Counted from the first letter of the stretch, positions 7,593-16,725 are shown. The stretch is DNA of 64,000 nt from Microbacterium ginsengisoli (GCF_000956535.1 NZ_JYIY01000078.1:62001-126000); one strand, 5' to 3'. Notes: generated from the sequence alone by a model not told the origin. A program made the numbers and translations.

Positions 7593-8894
7593 ATGACTTC
7601 TGCGGGCGACCTGATCGATCTCGACATCACCGGCGTCGCGCACGGCGGCGTGTTCGTCGGCCGGGTCGGGGGCGACGGGCGCGTCGTGTTCGTGACCGAC
7701 ACCCTCCCCGGCGAGCGTGTGCGGGTGCGGGTGACCGAGGCGGGGGACAAGTCGTTCTGGCGCGCGGAGCCGGTGGAGATCCTGGATGCCTCGCCCGACC
7801 GTGTGCCCCACGTGTGGGCCGAGGCGGGGCTCGACGTGCCGGCCGACTGTCGCCCAGGCGGCGCCGACTTCGGTCACATCGCGCTGCCGCGGCAGCTCGA
7901 GCTCAAGAAGCAGGTCGTCACCGACGCGCTGAGCCGCGTCGGACGCCTCGACCTTCCGGTCACGATCGAGGCCCCCGCGCCCGTCGACGGCCTCGCGCCG
8001 GAGCCCGCGGACCGCGGCGGCTGGCGCACCCGCGTGAGCCTGCACGTCGACGAATCGGGGACGGTCGGGCCGATGGCCTCGCGCAGCCACCGCGTCGTGC
8101 GCACCGAGACGCTGCCCCTGGCCACGGCGGCGATCGAGCGCGCCGCGGCGCGCCTCATCGGGGAGCGCCCCGGGCGCATCGACCTGGTCCAGCCCGCCGA
8201 CGGACGTGTGCGTGTGATCAACCGGCCGGCCCTCGCCCGCGGCCAGCGCCGGCCCGTGAACCCGAAGGACCCGGCGTTCGAGCCGGTCGTCGAACGGGTC
8301 GGGGAGCGTGCGTTCCGGGTGGATGCGGGTGGCTTCTGGCAGGTGCACCGCCTCGCCGCCGCGACCCTCACCGCTGCGGTCGCCGCTGAGCTCGGCGTCG
8401 TCGGTGTCGACTCCGAGGGGCGCCACCTCGACTTGTACGGCGGGGTGGGACTGTTCGCCGCGACGATCGCCGAACTCGGCGGCGAGGCGACTCAGGTGGT
8501 CTCGGTCGAGGCCGATGAGCGCGCGACCGAGCACGCCGGCGAGAACCTGTCGGAGTGGGTGGGTGCTCGCGCCGAGACGGGTCGCGTCGACCGATGGCTC
8601 GCCGCGCTCGCCGCGGGAGCCTCCGTGCGCGACCGCGACCGGCTCTCCCGCGGAGTCGTGGTGCTCGACCCGCCGCGCGCGGGCGCCGGCCGTGACGTCG
8701 TGCGGGCTCTCGTCGCGCTCGCGCCCGCTGCGGTGACCTACGTCGCCTGCGACCCTGCCGCCCTCGCCCGCGACCTGGCGTTCTTCCGCGAGGCCGGCTA
8801 CGAGACCTCCAGCGTGCGGGCGATCGACCTGTTCCCGCACTCGCATCACATCGAGGCCGTGGCGACCCTGACTCCGGTCGCGCCCCGCGGATAG
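7593..8894 (+). CDS. Class I SAM-dependent RNA uridine methyltransferase (TrmA/RumA/RlmCD family)
   Basis: 433 residues from the ATG at 7593; the earlier in-frame GTG lacks a family match. An N-terminal TRAM-like RNA-binding domain (LIDLDITGVAHGGVFVGRV...GERVRVRVTEAG) is followed by a central domain and a C-terminal Rossmann methyltransferase domain. SAM motif: DLYGGVGLFAATIAELGG. Motif IV VVLDPPRAGAGRDVV and the catalytic cysteine segment YVACDPAALARDL are present; most homologues have CNP rather than CDP here. It should make 5-methyluridine in rRNA or tRNA. The N-terminal CxxxC iron-sulfur cysteine set of E. coli RlmD is not obvious. The next gene starts nine bases after the stop. Confidence 0.88.
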   Translation: MTSAGDLIDLDITGVAHGGVFVGRVGGDGRVVFVTDTLPGERVRVRVTEAGDKSFWRAEPVEILDASPDRVPHVWAEAGLDVPADCRPGGADFGHIALPRQLELKKQVVTDALSRVGRLDLPVTIEAPAPVDGLAPEPADRGGWRTRVSLHVDESGTVGPMASRSHRVVRTETLPLATAAIERAAARLIGERPGRIDLVQPADGRVRVINRPALARGQRRPVNPKDPAFEPVVERVGERAFRVDAGGFWQVHRLAAATLTAAVAAELGVVGVDSEGRHLDLYGGVGLFAATIAELGGEATQVVSVEADERATEHAGENLSEWVGARAETGRVDRWLAALAAGASVRDRDRLSRGVVVLDPPRAGAGRDVVRALVALAPAAVTYVACDPAALARDLAFFREAGYETSSVRAIDLFPHSHHIEAVATLTPVAPRG

Positions 8895-8897
8895 CAT
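8892..8897 (+). promoter_or_regulatory. -10 hexamer TAGCAT for the two-component operon (leaderless)
   Basis: TAGCAT overlaps the stop codon of the methyltransferase gene and ends six bases before the ATG at 8904, so the two-component operon has its own start. Confidence 0.55.
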
Positions 8898-8903
8898 GAG
8901 CGC

Positions 8904-9572
8904 ATGATCCGCGTCGCCACCATCGACGACCACGAGTCGGTGCGACTCGGCGTCGAGGCGGCGTGCTCGCGGGACGCGATGATCGACGTCGTGTTCTCGG
9001 GCAGCGGTGTGCGCGACTACCGGCGGTGGCTGCGCGACTCCGGTGCCGACCCGGTGCAGGTCGCGCTCCTGGACATCACCCTCGGCGACGGCACGACGGT
9101 GAGCGAGAACATCCAGTCGCTGCAGTCCGACGGCTCCGAGGTGGTCATCTACAGCGTCGCCGACCGGCTCGTCGCCGTGCGCGAGGCGCTTGCGGCGGGC
9201 GCGGCGGGTGTCATCAGCAAGTCGGCGCCGATGGATGACATCGTGGACGCCGTCCGCACGGTCGCCGCCGGGGAGCCGCTGAACAACATCGAGTGGGCGA
9301 GCGCGGTCGCCGGCGACAGCGCGTTCGGAGATGCCCAGCTCTCGGCGCGCGAGCGCGAGGCGCTCGCGCTCTACGCCGCCGGACTCCCGCTGAAACTCGT
9401 CGCGCAGCGCCTCGGCATCACGTACAACACGGCCAAGGAGAACATCTCCCGCATCCGGGCGAAGTACATCGAGGTCGGCAGGCCCGCCCCGACGAAGATC
9501 GACCTCCGTCAGCGAGCGGTCGAGGACGGCGTCATCGACCCCGACGCGGTCGTGTCCGGGGCGCGGTCATGA
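8904..9572 (+). CDS. NarL/LuxR-type response regulator
   Basis: 222 residues. The receiver domain has the acidic pair in IDDHESV (residues ~7-8), the phospho-acceptor aspartate in ALLDITLGD (~55), the Thr/Ser position in VIYSVADR and the lysine in VISKSAPMDD. The C-terminal LuxR-type helix-turn-helix reads LSAREREALALYAAG, then VAQRLGITYNTAKENISRIR. When phosphorylated it should bind DNA and control transcription; targets are unknown. Its stop overlaps the start of the kinase gene (ATGA), the usual arrangement of a cognate pair. Confidence 0.92.
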   Translation: MIRVATIDDHESVRLGVEAACSRDAMIDVVFSGSGVRDYRRWLRDSGADPVQVALLDITLGDGTTVSENIQSLQSDGSEVVIYSVADRLVAVREALAAGAAGVISKSAPMDDIVDAVRTVAAGEPLNNIEWASAVAGDSAFGDAQLSAREREALALYAAGLPLKLVAQRLGITYNTAKENISRIRAKYIEVGRPAPTKIDLRQRAVEDGVIDPDAVVSGARS

Positions 9573-10807
9573 GCGGCATCCGCTTCGACTCGGGCCCCGT
9601 GGTGCTGCCGGCGCCCCACGCGATCGCGCGCGACGGATCCCTCACCCGCGAGCGGGTCGAGATGGTGCTCGGCCGAGCCGTGGCGCTCGCGAGCGTGGTG
9701 CTCGGCGCCCAGACGATCGTCGAGGCGATCGCCTGGCAGGCGGTCGATCCGTTCTGGAACACGATCGAGATCCTGCTGATCTTCGTCCCCCTCGCGGTGG
9801 CGATCGTCTCGTTCGCGACGGGGTGGCAGAAGGAGCTCGCCGGCACGATCTTCGTGATCGCCTACACGATCGCCCTCGTCCTGTGGCCCGTCGGCGCCTA
9901 CGGCCACGGATCGCCCGCCACCTCGCACGCCTGGCCCTATGTGCTGGGCAACGTCGCGACCCTCGCCGCCGTCGTCGCGCTCCCGAGGCGGTGGCAGGTC
10001 ATCGCGACGGTCGGCATCCCTGTCGTCTACGGTGCGATGCGCATGGTCGAGCTCGGCTTCGCGCCGGCGGCCTGGCTGCCGACGGCGCTCGACGTCGCGT
10101 TCCTGGTCATCTTCGGCGCGGTGCTGCTCGCGCTCGCCTGGACGTTCCGTTCCACGGCGAGCCGTATCGACGAGCATCGCGAACGCGCGATCGAGGCGTC
10201 CGCGCGGGCGGCGGCGATGGCTGCGACCGAGAGTGAGCGTGTGGCCGTCGCCGCTCTGATGCACGACAGCGTCATCGCGGCGCTCATCGCCGCGCAGCGC
10301 GCGGGGACCGATCGGGAGCGCGAGCTCGCCGTGCAGATGGCACGTGACGCGCTCAACCGCCTCGCGAACGTCGACGTCACGGCGGGCGAGGGCAGTGACC
10401 ATCCCCGGTCGGCGTCATCGCTCGCGGACGAGCTGCAGCGCGCGCTCGTCGAGGCGGGGTCGGATGCCGCGGTCCGCCGTCGCATCGCCCCCGACACCCC
10501 GGATGTGCCCGGCCGTGCAATGCGGGCGATGGTGCTCGCGGGCACCCAGGCCATCGTCAATGCGATCGCCCACGCCGACGGTGCCGGGCTCGAGGTGACC
10601 GTGACGGGAGAGCGTGCGCCCGGCCGGGTGACGGTGACCGTGCGCGACGCCGGGCCCGGCTTCTCGATCGACGAGATCCCGGATGACCGCCTGGGCGTGC
10701 GCGGGTCGATCATCGCGCGCGTGGCCGCGTTCGGCGGCGAGACCCGCATCTCCTCGGATGCTTCGGGCACGGTCATCGACCTCATCTGGAAGGCGACGGT
10801 CTCCTGA
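9569..10807 (+). CDS. Sensor histidine kinase (NarL-partner type)
   Basis: 412 residues starting at the ATG that overlaps the regulator's stop. After a ~35-residue N-terminus there are about six membrane segments (VALASVVLGAQTIVEAIA through DVAFLVIFGAVLLALAWTF, residues ~40-190), with little outside the membrane, so the signal may be sensed within the bilayer. A short coiled region leads to the phospho-acceptor motif AALMHDSVIAAL (~230). The ATPase domain has an N-box (NAIAHADGAGLEV), a G1 box (VRDAGPGFS) and a degenerate second glycine region (DRLGVRGSIIARVAAFGGET). It autophosphorylates and passes phosphate to the preceding regulator. It overlaps the third gene by one base. Confidence 0.88.
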   Translation: MSGIRFDSGPVVLPAPHAIARDGSLTRERVEMVLGRAVALASVVLGAQTIVEAIAWQAVDPFWNTIEILLIFVPLAVAIVSFATGWQKELAGTIFVIAYTIALVLWPVGAYGHGSPATSHAWPYVLGNVATLAAVVALPRRWQVIATVGIPVVYGAMRMVELGFAPAAWLPTALDVAFLVIFGAVLLALAWTFRSTASRIDEHRERAIEASARAAAMAATESERVAVAALMHDSVIAALIAAQRAGTDRERELAVQMARDALNRLANVDVTAGEGSDHPRSASSLADELQRALVEAGSDAAVRRRIAPDTPDVPGRAMRAMVLAGTQAIVNAIAHADGAGLEVTVTGERAPGRVTVTVRDAGPGFSIDEIPDDRLGVRGSIIARVAAFGGETRISSDASGTVIDLIWKATVS

Positions 10808-11850
10808 TGTCCACGGCCTCCGTCATCCGACTCCTCGCGGTCGCGTTCAGCGTCGCGCTCACGCTCCGCGGCATGTGGATCGGCGCGCCCGTCGACGACG
10901 GATGGCTGCTGCTGGGCTGCATGCTCGGGTACCTGGCGGTGGCGTGGCTGTGCATCCTGTGGGGCTGGACCGCGGTGATCACGCGGTCGAGCCAGCCGGA
11001 GACGGTGTCGAGTTCGGGCGATCACCTGCCCATCCCGCTGGCGCTGCTCGCCCTCGCGGCGACGGTGGCACTGCCCCCGCTCGTCGCCTACGGCGCGGGC
11101 CCCCACACGACGCCGGGGACGCACACCACCTGGTACCTCGGTGCCACCGGCGCGCTCATGGCGACGCTCACCGTGCGCCGGCGCCCCTGGATGGCGTGGA
11201 CGGGAATCGTCGTGCTCGCGGGGTGGTCGATCTCGTTGCTGGGCCCGGCGACCGCGCTCGGTCTCGGTCTCGTCGGGTCGACGGTCTGGGTGGGCGCCGC
11301 GCAGTTCCTGGTGCTCGCACTCGACCGTGCCGCGCTCGACACGGAACGGCTCGGCGAGGTGCAGCGTGTCGCTTCGGCCCAATCGGCCGCGCAGGGCGCG
11401 CAGGCCCACGAACGCCGCGTGCAGGTGAACCGTGTGCTTCTGAGCGCCGGCGACGCGCTCGCCCGGGTCATCGATCGCCGGGGCGTCCTCTCCGACGACG
11501 AACGGATCGAGGCGCGCGTGGTGGAGGGGCGCCTGCGCGACGAGTTGCGCGGTGCGCGCCTGCTCGATCCCGAAGTCAGGGCGGCGCTCGAGAGCGTGCG
11601 CCGACGCGGGGCATCCGTGTCGTTGTCCGACGACGGGGCGATCGACGACATCGGCGAGGAGGAGCTGGGCGAGATCCGGGCCGAGCTGGCCGACACCCTG
11701 CGTTCGGCCCGGTCGGACCGTGTGTACGTGCGCACGAGCAGCGATCCTCGTGTCGCCGTCACGGTCGTCGGGCGCGCCGCCCGCACCATCGGCCTCGACG
11801 AGGACGACAGTGTCGACCTGTGGCGCGAGATCGAGCGCTCGCCGCGCTGA
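10807..11850 (+). CDS. Membrane protein of unknown function, third gene of the two-component operon
   Basis: 347 residues; the start codon shares a base with the kinase stop (TGATG). The first ~190 residues hold about six hydrophobic segments (LLAVAFSVALTL, LLLGCMLGYLAVAWLCILWGW, LALLALAATVALPPLVAYGAG, GATGALMATLTV, GIVVLAGWSISLLG, VGAAQFLVLAL), the same topology as the kinase. A long helical stretch follows (ERLGEVQRVASAQSAAQGAQ) and then a soluble domain. That domain resembles the kinase C-terminus in layout but shows no clear phospho-acceptor His and no G boxes. It may be a degenerate kinase-like partner that modulates signalling. This is inference from position and topology, and no family is recognised with certainty. 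Confidence 0.6.
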   Translation: MSTASVIRLLAVAFSVALTLRGMWIGAPVDDGWLLLGCMLGYLAVAWLCILWGWTAVITRSSQPETVSSSGDHLPIPLALLALAATVALPPLVAYGAGPHTTPGTHTTWYLGATGALMATLTVRRRPWMAWTGIVVLAGWSISLLGPATALGLGLVGSTVWVGAAQFLVLALDRAALDTERLGEVQRVASAQSAAQGAQAHERRVQVNRVLLSAGDALARVIDRRGVLSDDERIEARVVEGRLRDELRGARLLDPEVRAALESVRRRGASVSLSDDGAIDDIGEEELGEIRAELADTLRSARSDRVYVRTSSDPRVAVTVVGRAARTIGLDEDDSVDLWREIERSPR

Positions 11851-11894
11851 GCGCTCGGAGTGCTCGCGCAGACCTGCCGCGCACAAAAAGAGAG

Positions 11895-11927
11895 GGCGAG
11901 GGGCGGCGGATGCGCCTGCCCCTCGCC
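11895..11927 (-). terminator. Intrinsic terminator of the carboxylase beta/epsilon operon
   Basis: A perfect 10-bp stem (11895-11904 with 11918-11927, GGCGAGGGGC/GCCCCTCGCC) with a 13-base loop. Read on the minus strand it is followed by a CTCTCTTTTT tract (11894-11885), the classical rho-independent form. It lies ~155 bases behind the stop of the minus-strand epsilon gene. Confidence 0.75.
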
Positions 11928-11928
11928 A

Positions 11929-12012
11929 GCAGACGATTACCCGATATCGTCTGCGAGTGGTTCCCTGACCCCGCAACAGTGTCAGGTCGAGCTCTCGCTG
12001 GGAAACCCAGCG
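11929..12012. other. Cluster of three further hairpins in the 233-bp intergenic gap
   Basis: Directly behind the terminator stem are GCAGACGAT/ATCGTCTGC (11929-11937 with 11946-11954, perfect 9 bp, 8-base loop), CCTGAC/GTCAGG (11964-11969 with 11981-11986) and CGCTGGG/CCCAGCG around AAA (11996-12012). None has a T-run. They may terminate the plus-strand operon, or form part of a structured RNA at the 3' end of either operon. The rest of the gap (11851-12083) shows nothing else recognisable. Confidence 0.5.
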
Positions 12013-12083
12013 ATATCAGTATTCGCACCTTCAGCGCGCCTGTATGTAGGTACTTCGGGTGACATCGTTCCGACAGCGTCGGA

Positions 12084-12326
12084 TCAACCGCGGAAGCCGC
12101 CCCAGCCGCCCCTGCGGTCGATCGATGTGCGCAGCGCACGGCGGGTGAGCTGCCATCCGCTCGGTCGCCGCGCCGGGGCGGCGACCGCTCCCGCCTGTTC
12201 GGCCGCATATGCCTCGGTCACCACCGCGACGATCGCCGCCAGCTCCTCGTCCGTCGGGTTGCCGCGACGCACGTCGATGCGCACGGGCACGGGGGACGCG
12301 GCATCCGTCTCGTCGAACAGGCTCAC
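12084..12326 (-). CDS. Acyl-CoA carboxylase epsilon subunit
   Basis: 80 residues, starting with a GTG that overlaps the beta-subunit stop (GTGA). The core [25 protein letters not shown] is the conserved helix region of actinobacterial epsilon subunits such as AccE5. It is followed by a basic, tryptophan-containing tail ([11 protein letters not shown]...WGGFRG). In mycobacteria and Streptomyces this subunit strengthens the alpha-beta complex and raises its activity. It is always found just behind the beta gene, as here. Confidence 0.85.
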   Translation of the reverse strand: MSLFDETDAASPVPVRIDVRRGNPTDEELAAIVAVVTEAYAAEQAGAVAAPARRPSGWQLTRRALRTSIDRRGGWGGFRG

Positions 12327-13912
12327 AGGGGGATGTTCCCATGCTTCTTCGGCGGGAGCGACGCACGCTTGCCGCGCAGCGCCCGCAGGGCCTTCGCGAT
12401 CGACACGCGGGTCTGCGCCGGCTCGATGATGCCGTCGAGCTCGCCGCGCTCGGCGGCGAGGAACGGGGAGGTGACGTTGTAGGTGTACTCGTTGGCGAGG
12501 CGGGCGCGCACGGCGGCGACGTCCTCGCCGGCCTCCTCGGCGCGCTTGAGCTCGCCGCGGTAGAGGATGTTCACCGCGCCCTGGCCGCCCATGACCGCGA
12601 TCTCGGCGGTCGGCCATGCCAGGTTGATGTCGGCGCCGAGCTGCTTGGAGCCCATGACGATGTACGCGCCGCCGTAGGCCTTGCGCAGGATCACCGTCAC
12701 CAGCGGCACTGTCGCCTCGGCATACGCGTAGAGGAGTTTCGCGCCGCGGCGGATGACGCCGGTCCACTCCTGGTCGGTGCCGGGGAGGTAGCCGGGCACG
12801 TCGACGAGCGTCACGATCGGGATCGAGAACGCGTCGCAGAAGCGCACGAAACGCGCCGCCTTCTCGCCTGCGTCGATGTTCAGGGTGCCCGCCATCTGCG
12901 ACGGCTGGTTGGCGATGATGCCCACCGACCGGCCCTCGACGCGGCCGAACCCGATGAGGATGTTCGGCGCGAACAGCGGCTGCACCTCGAGGAAGTCGCC
13001 GTCGTCGACGATGTGCTCGATGACGCCGTGCATGTCGTAGGGCTGGTTGGGGGAGTCGGGGATGACCGTGTTGAGGGTGCGGTCGGAGTCGGTCGTCTCG
13101 AAGTCGAACGCCGACTCGTAGTCGGGCACCTCCGACATGTTGTTGTCGGGGAGGAAGGCGAGCAGCGAGCGCGCGTAGTCGATCGCGTCCTCCTCGTCGT
13201 CGGCGAGGTAGTGCGCGACGCCCGACCGGGTGTTGTGCGTGTGGGCGCCGCCGAGCTCGTCCATCCCGACGTCCTCGCCGGTGACCGTCTTGATCACGTC
13301 GGGGCCGGTGACGAACATCTGGCTGGTCTTGTCGACCATGATCACGAAGTCGGTGAGCGCCGGGCCGTAGACGGCACCGCCCGCAGCCGGGCCCATGATG
13401 ATCGAGATCTGCGGGATCACGCCCGACGAGGCGGTGTTCAGGCGGAAGATCTCGCCGTACTTGCCGAGCGCGACCACACCCTCCTGGATACGCGCGCCGC
13501 CCGAGTCGAGCACGCCGATGATCGGGATGCCGCTGCGCAGCGCCAGCTCCATGACCTTGATGATCTTCTCGCCCGCGACCTCGCCGAGGGAGCCCCCGAA
13601 GGTCGAGAAGTCCTGCGAGTAGACGGCGACGGTGCGACCGTGGATCGTGCCGACGCCGGTGACGACGGAATCGCCGTAGGGACGCGACTTCTCCATGCCG
13701 AACGCGGTGGTGCGGTGGCGCACGTACTCATCGACCTCGGTGAACGACCCGTGGTCGAGCAGCATCTCGATGCGCTCGCGGGCGGTGAGCTTGCCCTTGG
13801 CGTGCTGCTTGGTCTGCGCGACGGTCTCGGCGTCGACGACCGCCTCGCGGTAACGGCGGCGCAGGTCCTCGATCTTGGCAGCGGTGGTCGTGAGGTCGGG
13901 GGTGTCGGTCAC
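12323..13912 (-). CDS. Acyl-CoA carboxylase beta (carboxyltransferase) subunit, AccD5/PccB type
   Basis: 529 residues from the GTG at 13912 ([21 protein letters not shown]), typical for PccB/AccD5; the open frame further upstream has no homology-like character. Two crotonase-type halves are visible. The N-half has [40 protein letters not shown] and [18 protein letters not shown]. The C-half has [45 protein letters not shown] and [18 protein letters not shown]. It moves the carboxyl group from carboxybiotin onto acetyl- or propionyl-CoA. The partner alpha subunit is encoded ~5.5 kb away. TAGGGT seven bases before the GTG supports this start. Confidence 0.95.
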   Translation of the reverse strand: MTDTPDLTTTAAKIEDLRRRYREAVVDAETVAQTKQHAKGKLTARERIEMLLDHGSFTEVDEYVRHRTTAFGMEKSRPYGDSVVTGVGTIHGRTVAVYSQDFSTFGGSLGEVAGEKIIKVMELALRSGIPIIGVLDSGGARIQEGVVALGKYGEIFRLNTASSGVIPQISIIMGPAAGGAVYGPALTDFVIMVDKTSQMFVTGPDVIKTVTGEDVGMDELGGAHTHNTRSGVAHYLADDEEDAIDYARSLLAFLPDNNMSEVPDYESAFDFETTDSDRTLNTVIPDSPNQPYDMHGVIEHIVDDGDFLEVQPLFAPNILIGFGRVEGRSVGIIANQPSQMAGTLNIDAGEKAARFVRFCDAFSIPIVTLVDVPGYLPGTDQEWTGVIRRGAKLLYAYAEATVPLVTVILRKAYGGAYIVMGSKQLGADINLAWPTAEIAVMGGQGAVNILYRGELKRAEEAGEDVAAVRARLANEYTYNVTSPFLAAERGELDGIIEPAQTRVSIAKALRALRGKRASLPPKKHGNIPL

Positions 13913-13919
13913 GGATTCC

Positions 13920-13925
13920 ACCCTA
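13920..13925 (-). promoter_or_regulatory. -10 hexamer TAGGGT for the carboxylase beta gene (leaderless)
   Basis: Minus-strand TAGGGT, seven bases, then GTG at 13912. It decides the GTG start within a much longer open frame. Confidence 0.6.
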
Positions 13926-14032
13926 TCCACCGGCCCCGTCCGACGCTTGGAGGGTTCGGACAACAGGCGGAGGCATCCGCTGTTCCTCGTCTGAGACATG
14001 GCGGCGGATGCCGACGGCCCGGAGCCCGCGCG

Positions 14033-14038
14033 TAGGGT
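14033..14038 (+). promoter_or_regulatory. -10 hexamer TAGGGT for birA (leaderless)
   Basis: TAGGGT, six bases (GGCGGC), then ATG at 14045. It lies back to back with the carboxylase beta promoter, ~110 bases away. Confidence 0.6.
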
Positions 14039-14044
14039 GGCGGC

Positions 14045-14839
14045 ATGCCCATTCCCACCGCAGGATTCCCCCTCGCCGCCGCGGTCAGCCCGAGGCTCCA
14101 GGTCGCCGAGCACACCGACTCCACGAACGCCGACCTCGTGGCCGCCGTCCGCGACGCGCCCCGCGACTGGCCGCACCTGTCGGCGCTGCTGACCACCGAC
14201 CAGCGTCGGGGGCGGGGTCGCCTCGACCGCACCTGGGTCGCGCCACCCGGCGCCGCGCTCGCCCTGTCCGTCGTCGTCGACGTCGCCGGGCTCCCGATTG
14301 CGGCCCGCGGCTGGATCCCGCTCGCCGCCGGCGCCGCGATGACCCGCGCTGTCGCCGCGCAGCTGCGCGGAACCGGCAACTCCGCCGGGCTGAAGTGGCC
14401 CAACGACGTGCTCGTGGACGGACTGAAGATCTGCGGCATCCTCGCCGAAGCCGTCGCCGGCTCGCCCTCGACCGTCGTCGTCGGCTCCGGAGTGAACACG
14501 CGGATGGCCGCGGTCGACCTGCCCGTGACCACAGCGACCTCGTTCGCCGCCCTCGGGGTCGCCGTCGACGAGGATCGCCTGATCGCCGACTACCTGACGG
14601 CTCTCGACGAGCAGCTGGCCGCGCTCGCGGCAGCCGGAGGCGACGCGTCGGCGGCGGGTCTGCGAGGTGAGATCGAGTCGCTGTGCCTGACGCTCGGGCG
14701 CGCCGTCACCGTGTCCCTCCCCGACGGTTCCGCGCTCGTGGGCGAGGCTGTGCGCATCGACCCCGACGGACGCCTGGTCGTGCGCGGGGCTGCGGGTGAG
14801 ACGGCCGTCGCAGCGGGAGACGTCACCCACGTGCGGTGA
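14045..14839 (+). CDS. birA: Biotin--[acetyl-CoA-carboxylase] ligase
   Basis: 264 residues, the monofunctional (class I) size without a DNA-binding domain. Signatures are the TDSTNADL entry motif (~24-31), the biotinyl-AMP loop [20 protein letters not shown] (~56-75), [20 protein letters not shown] (~117-136) and VVGSGVN. The C-terminal SH3-like domain ends in the INPDGRLVV-type segment ([12 protein letters not shown]). It activates biotin with ATP and attaches it to the MKM lysine of the alpha subunit encoded at 5.0-6.8 kb. Divergent transcription from the beta-subunit gene ties it to carboxylase supply. Confidence 0.93.
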   Translation: MPIPTAGFPLAAAVSPRLQVAEHTDSTNADLVAAVRDAPRDWPHLSALLTTDQRRGRGRLDRTWVAPPGAALALSVVVDVAGLPIAARGWIPLAAGAAMTRAVAAQLRGTGNSAGLKWPNDVLVDGLKICGILAEAVAGSPSTVVVGSGVNTRMAAVDLPVTTATSFAALGVAVDEDRLIADYLTALDEQLAALAAAGGDASAAGLRGEIESLCLTLGRAVTVSLPDGSALVGEAVRIDPDGRLVVRGAAGETAVAAGDVTHVR

Positions 14840-14902
14840 GGTGGGGCGTCGCTCGCCGTTCCGGTCCCGCGTGGCGCAGCTCGCGCCGTCGGTACCGGCC
14901 GC

Positions 14903-14908
14903 CACAAT
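14903..14908 (+). promoter_or_regulatory. Possible -10 hexamer CACAAT for the PH-domain gene
   Basis: CACAAT ends six bases before the GTG at 14915. The first base deviates from TANNNT. Confidence 0.35.
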
Positions 14909-14914
14909 GAGAGG

Positions 14915-15463
14915 GTGAGCAACACCTCGGCCTACGGCTACGGCCGGCCGCAGACCCCTGCCCCGGGTGTCGACGCGCCCGAACGGCGCATCGCCCGGAT
15001 GCGACCGGTGGGTGCCGGACTGTTCTGGTCGGCGCTTCTGCTCATCGCAGTGTGCGGCGCGACCGGCTACTTCCTGTTCGACCCGCCTTTCGGGCTGCCG
15101 ATCTGGGTGCTCCCCGCCGTGGCCGCGATCGTCATCGTGCTGCTCGTCGTACTGCCGTATCTCGCGTGGTCCGCGCACACCTACACGATCACGACGCGCC
15201 GGGTCATCGAGCGCAGCGGTCTGCTCTCACGCACCCACCGCGAGGTCGGTCACACGCGCGGCTATGCGATCACCGTCCGGCGCGGCCTGTGGCAGCGTCT
15301 GTGGCGCGCGGGCACGATCGAGCTCGCCTCCGGCACCGAGAAACCTCTCGTGCTGCGCGGCATCCGCGACGTGAACCTCGTGCACGAGGTGCTCGTCGAC
15401 CAGGTCGAGGTCGGACAGATCCTGGCCCACCGCGACAGTCACACCACCGGCGAGACCCTCTGA
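14915..15463 (+). CDS. PH-domain membrane protein (bPH2/DUF304-like)
   Basis: 182 residues with a GTG start. An ~30-residue polar N-terminus is followed by two membrane helices ([22 protein letters not shown] and [23 protein letters not shown]). The third part is a compact domain beginning [23 protein letters not shown], the hallmark of bacterial PH-like domain proteins of the YdbS/YdbT type. The domain faces the cytoplasm. The family is widespread and mostly uncharacterised. In mycobacteria a similar gene sits between birA/accD5 and purK, and the same order is kept here. Confidence 0.75.
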   Translation: MSNTSAYGYGRPQTPAPGVDAPERRIARMRPVGAGLFWSALLLIAVCGATGYFLFDPPFGLPIWVLPAVAAIVIVLLVVLPYLAWSAHTYTITTRRVIERSGLLSRTHREVGHTRGYAITVRRGLWQRLWRAGTIELASGTEKPLVLRGIRDVNLVHEVLVDQVEVGQILAHRDSHTTGETL

Positions 15464-15515
15464 CGCGCACCCGTCGCGACGCCTGCGGCAGAATGGATCG
15501 GTCGAAGGGAGACGC

Positions 15516-16652
15516 ATGACCGTGCGCGTCGGAGTCGTCGGGGGCGGGCAGCTCGCCCGCATGATGATCGCCCCGGCGGTCGAGCTGGGCGTGGAGATCC
15601 GCGTGCTCGCGGAGGAGCCGGGCATGTCGGCGGCGCTCGCCGCGACGGCCGTGGGCGACTACCGAGACATCGAGACGGTGCGGGCGTTCGCGAAAGACGT
15701 CGACGTGCTCACCTTCGACCACGAGCACGTTCCGCAGGACGTGCTGCGCGCCCTCATCGCCGACGGCGTCGCCGTGCACCCCGGGCCGGACGCCCTGCAG
15801 TACGCGCAGGACAAGCTCGCGATGCGCCGCAAGGTCGCCGAGCTCGGCCTCCCTCAGCCCGACTGGGCGGAGGTCGCCGACGCCGAGGCGCTGGGTGCAT
15901 TCCTCGCCTCCCACGGCAGCCGCGCCGTGGTCAAGACTCCGCGCGGCGGCTACGACGGCAAGGGCGTGCGGGTCGTCGGTGCGGCCACCGACGCCGACGA
16001 CTGGTTCGCGGCGCTCGCCGAGGATGGCCGCGGCGGTGCGCTGCTCGTCGAGGAGCTCGTCGACTTCGACCGCGAGCTCGCCGCGCAGGTCGCCCGCCGC
16101 CCCTCGGGGGAGCTCGTCGCGTATCCGGTCGTGGAGACGGTGCAGCGCGGCGGCGTGTGCGCCGAGGTCGTCGCCCCGGCGGCGGGCCTCGCCCCCGAGG
16201 TCGCCGCCGAGGCGACCCGCATCGCGACCGGCGTCGCGCACGGCGTCGGCGTCACCGGGATGCTGGCGGTCGAGCTGTTCGCGACGGCCTCCGGACGCGT
16301 GCTGGTCAACGAGTTCGCGATGCGCCCGCACAACAGCGGCCACTGGACGCAGGACGGCGCGGTGACAAGCCAGTTCGAGCAGCACCTGCGTGCCGTGCTC
16401 GATCTGCCCCTGGGCGACACCGCCGCGCGCGCGCCCTGGACCGTCATGATCAACGTGCTCGGCGGCCCCGTCGCCGGATCGCTCGACGAGCGCTTCGCTG
16501 CGGCGATGGCCGCGCACCCCGACGCGAAGGTGCACGCGTACGGCAAGGCGCCCCGACCCGGGCGGAAGGTCGGCCACGTCAACGTGTCGGGGAGCGATCT
16601 CGACGCGGTCCGCGCGGACGCCGCGGCCGCGGCATCCTTCTTCCTCGACTGA
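15516..16652 (+). CDS. purK: 5-(carboxyamino)imidazole ribonucleotide synthase
   Basis: 378 residues of ATP-grasp fold. The N-terminus VGVVGGGQLARMMIAPAVELG is the family signature. The ATP-binding segment VVKTPRGGYDGKGVRVV (~134-150) and the metal-binding NEFAMRPHNSGHWTQDG (~266-282) are intact. It converts AIR, bicarbonate and ATP to N5-CAIR in purine synthesis. A leader of about 20 bases carries a good ribosome site (GAAGGAG), and CAGAAT at 15488-15493 could be its -10. PurE follows after 85 bases. Confidence 0.95.
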   Translation: MTVRVGVVGGGQLARMMIAPAVELGVEIRVLAEEPGMSAALAATAVGDYRDIETVRAFAKDVDVLTFDHEHVPQDVLRALIADGVAVHPGPDALQYAQDKLAMRRKVAELGLPQPDWAEVADAEALGAFLASHGSRAVVKTPRGGYDGKGVRVVGAATDADDWFAALAEDGRGGALLVEELVDFDRELAAQVARRPSGELVAYPVVETVQRGGVCAEVVAPAAGLAPEVAAEATRIATGVAHGVGVTGMLAVELFATASGRVLVNEFAMRPHNSGHWTQDGAVTSQFEQHLRAVLDLPLGDTAARAPWTVMINVLGGPVAGSLDERFAAAMAAHPDAKVHAYGKAPRPGRKVGHVNVSGSDLDAVRADAAAAASFFLD

Positions 16653-16725
16653 GGCGTGCGCCGGGCGCCCGGCGCCCGGATGCCGTGACCGCGCGCCGTT
16701 GCGGTGGTGTCCAGCACGAGCGCCC

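Noticed and set aside
5059-7596. 845-codon plus-strand open frame opposite the carboxylase alpha and maf genes
   Set aside because: Composition (Asp/Gly/Arg/Val/Glu-rich, no motifs) is that of an antisense shadow; the minus strand holds perfect family matches.
11850-12084. Possible tRNA or attachment site in the hairpin-rich gap
   Set aside because: No acceptor stem, anticodon arm or T-loop consensus could be fitted and no integrase gene is near.
13913-15178. Upstream extension of the carboxylase beta frame to 951 codons
   Set aside because: It runs antisense through birA, and the GTG at 13912 with a -10 seven bases before it gives the exact family length.
16659-16674. 16-base GC palindrome behind purK
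   Set aside because: Made only of G and C and without loop or T-run; common by chance at this base composition, so not called as a separate feature.
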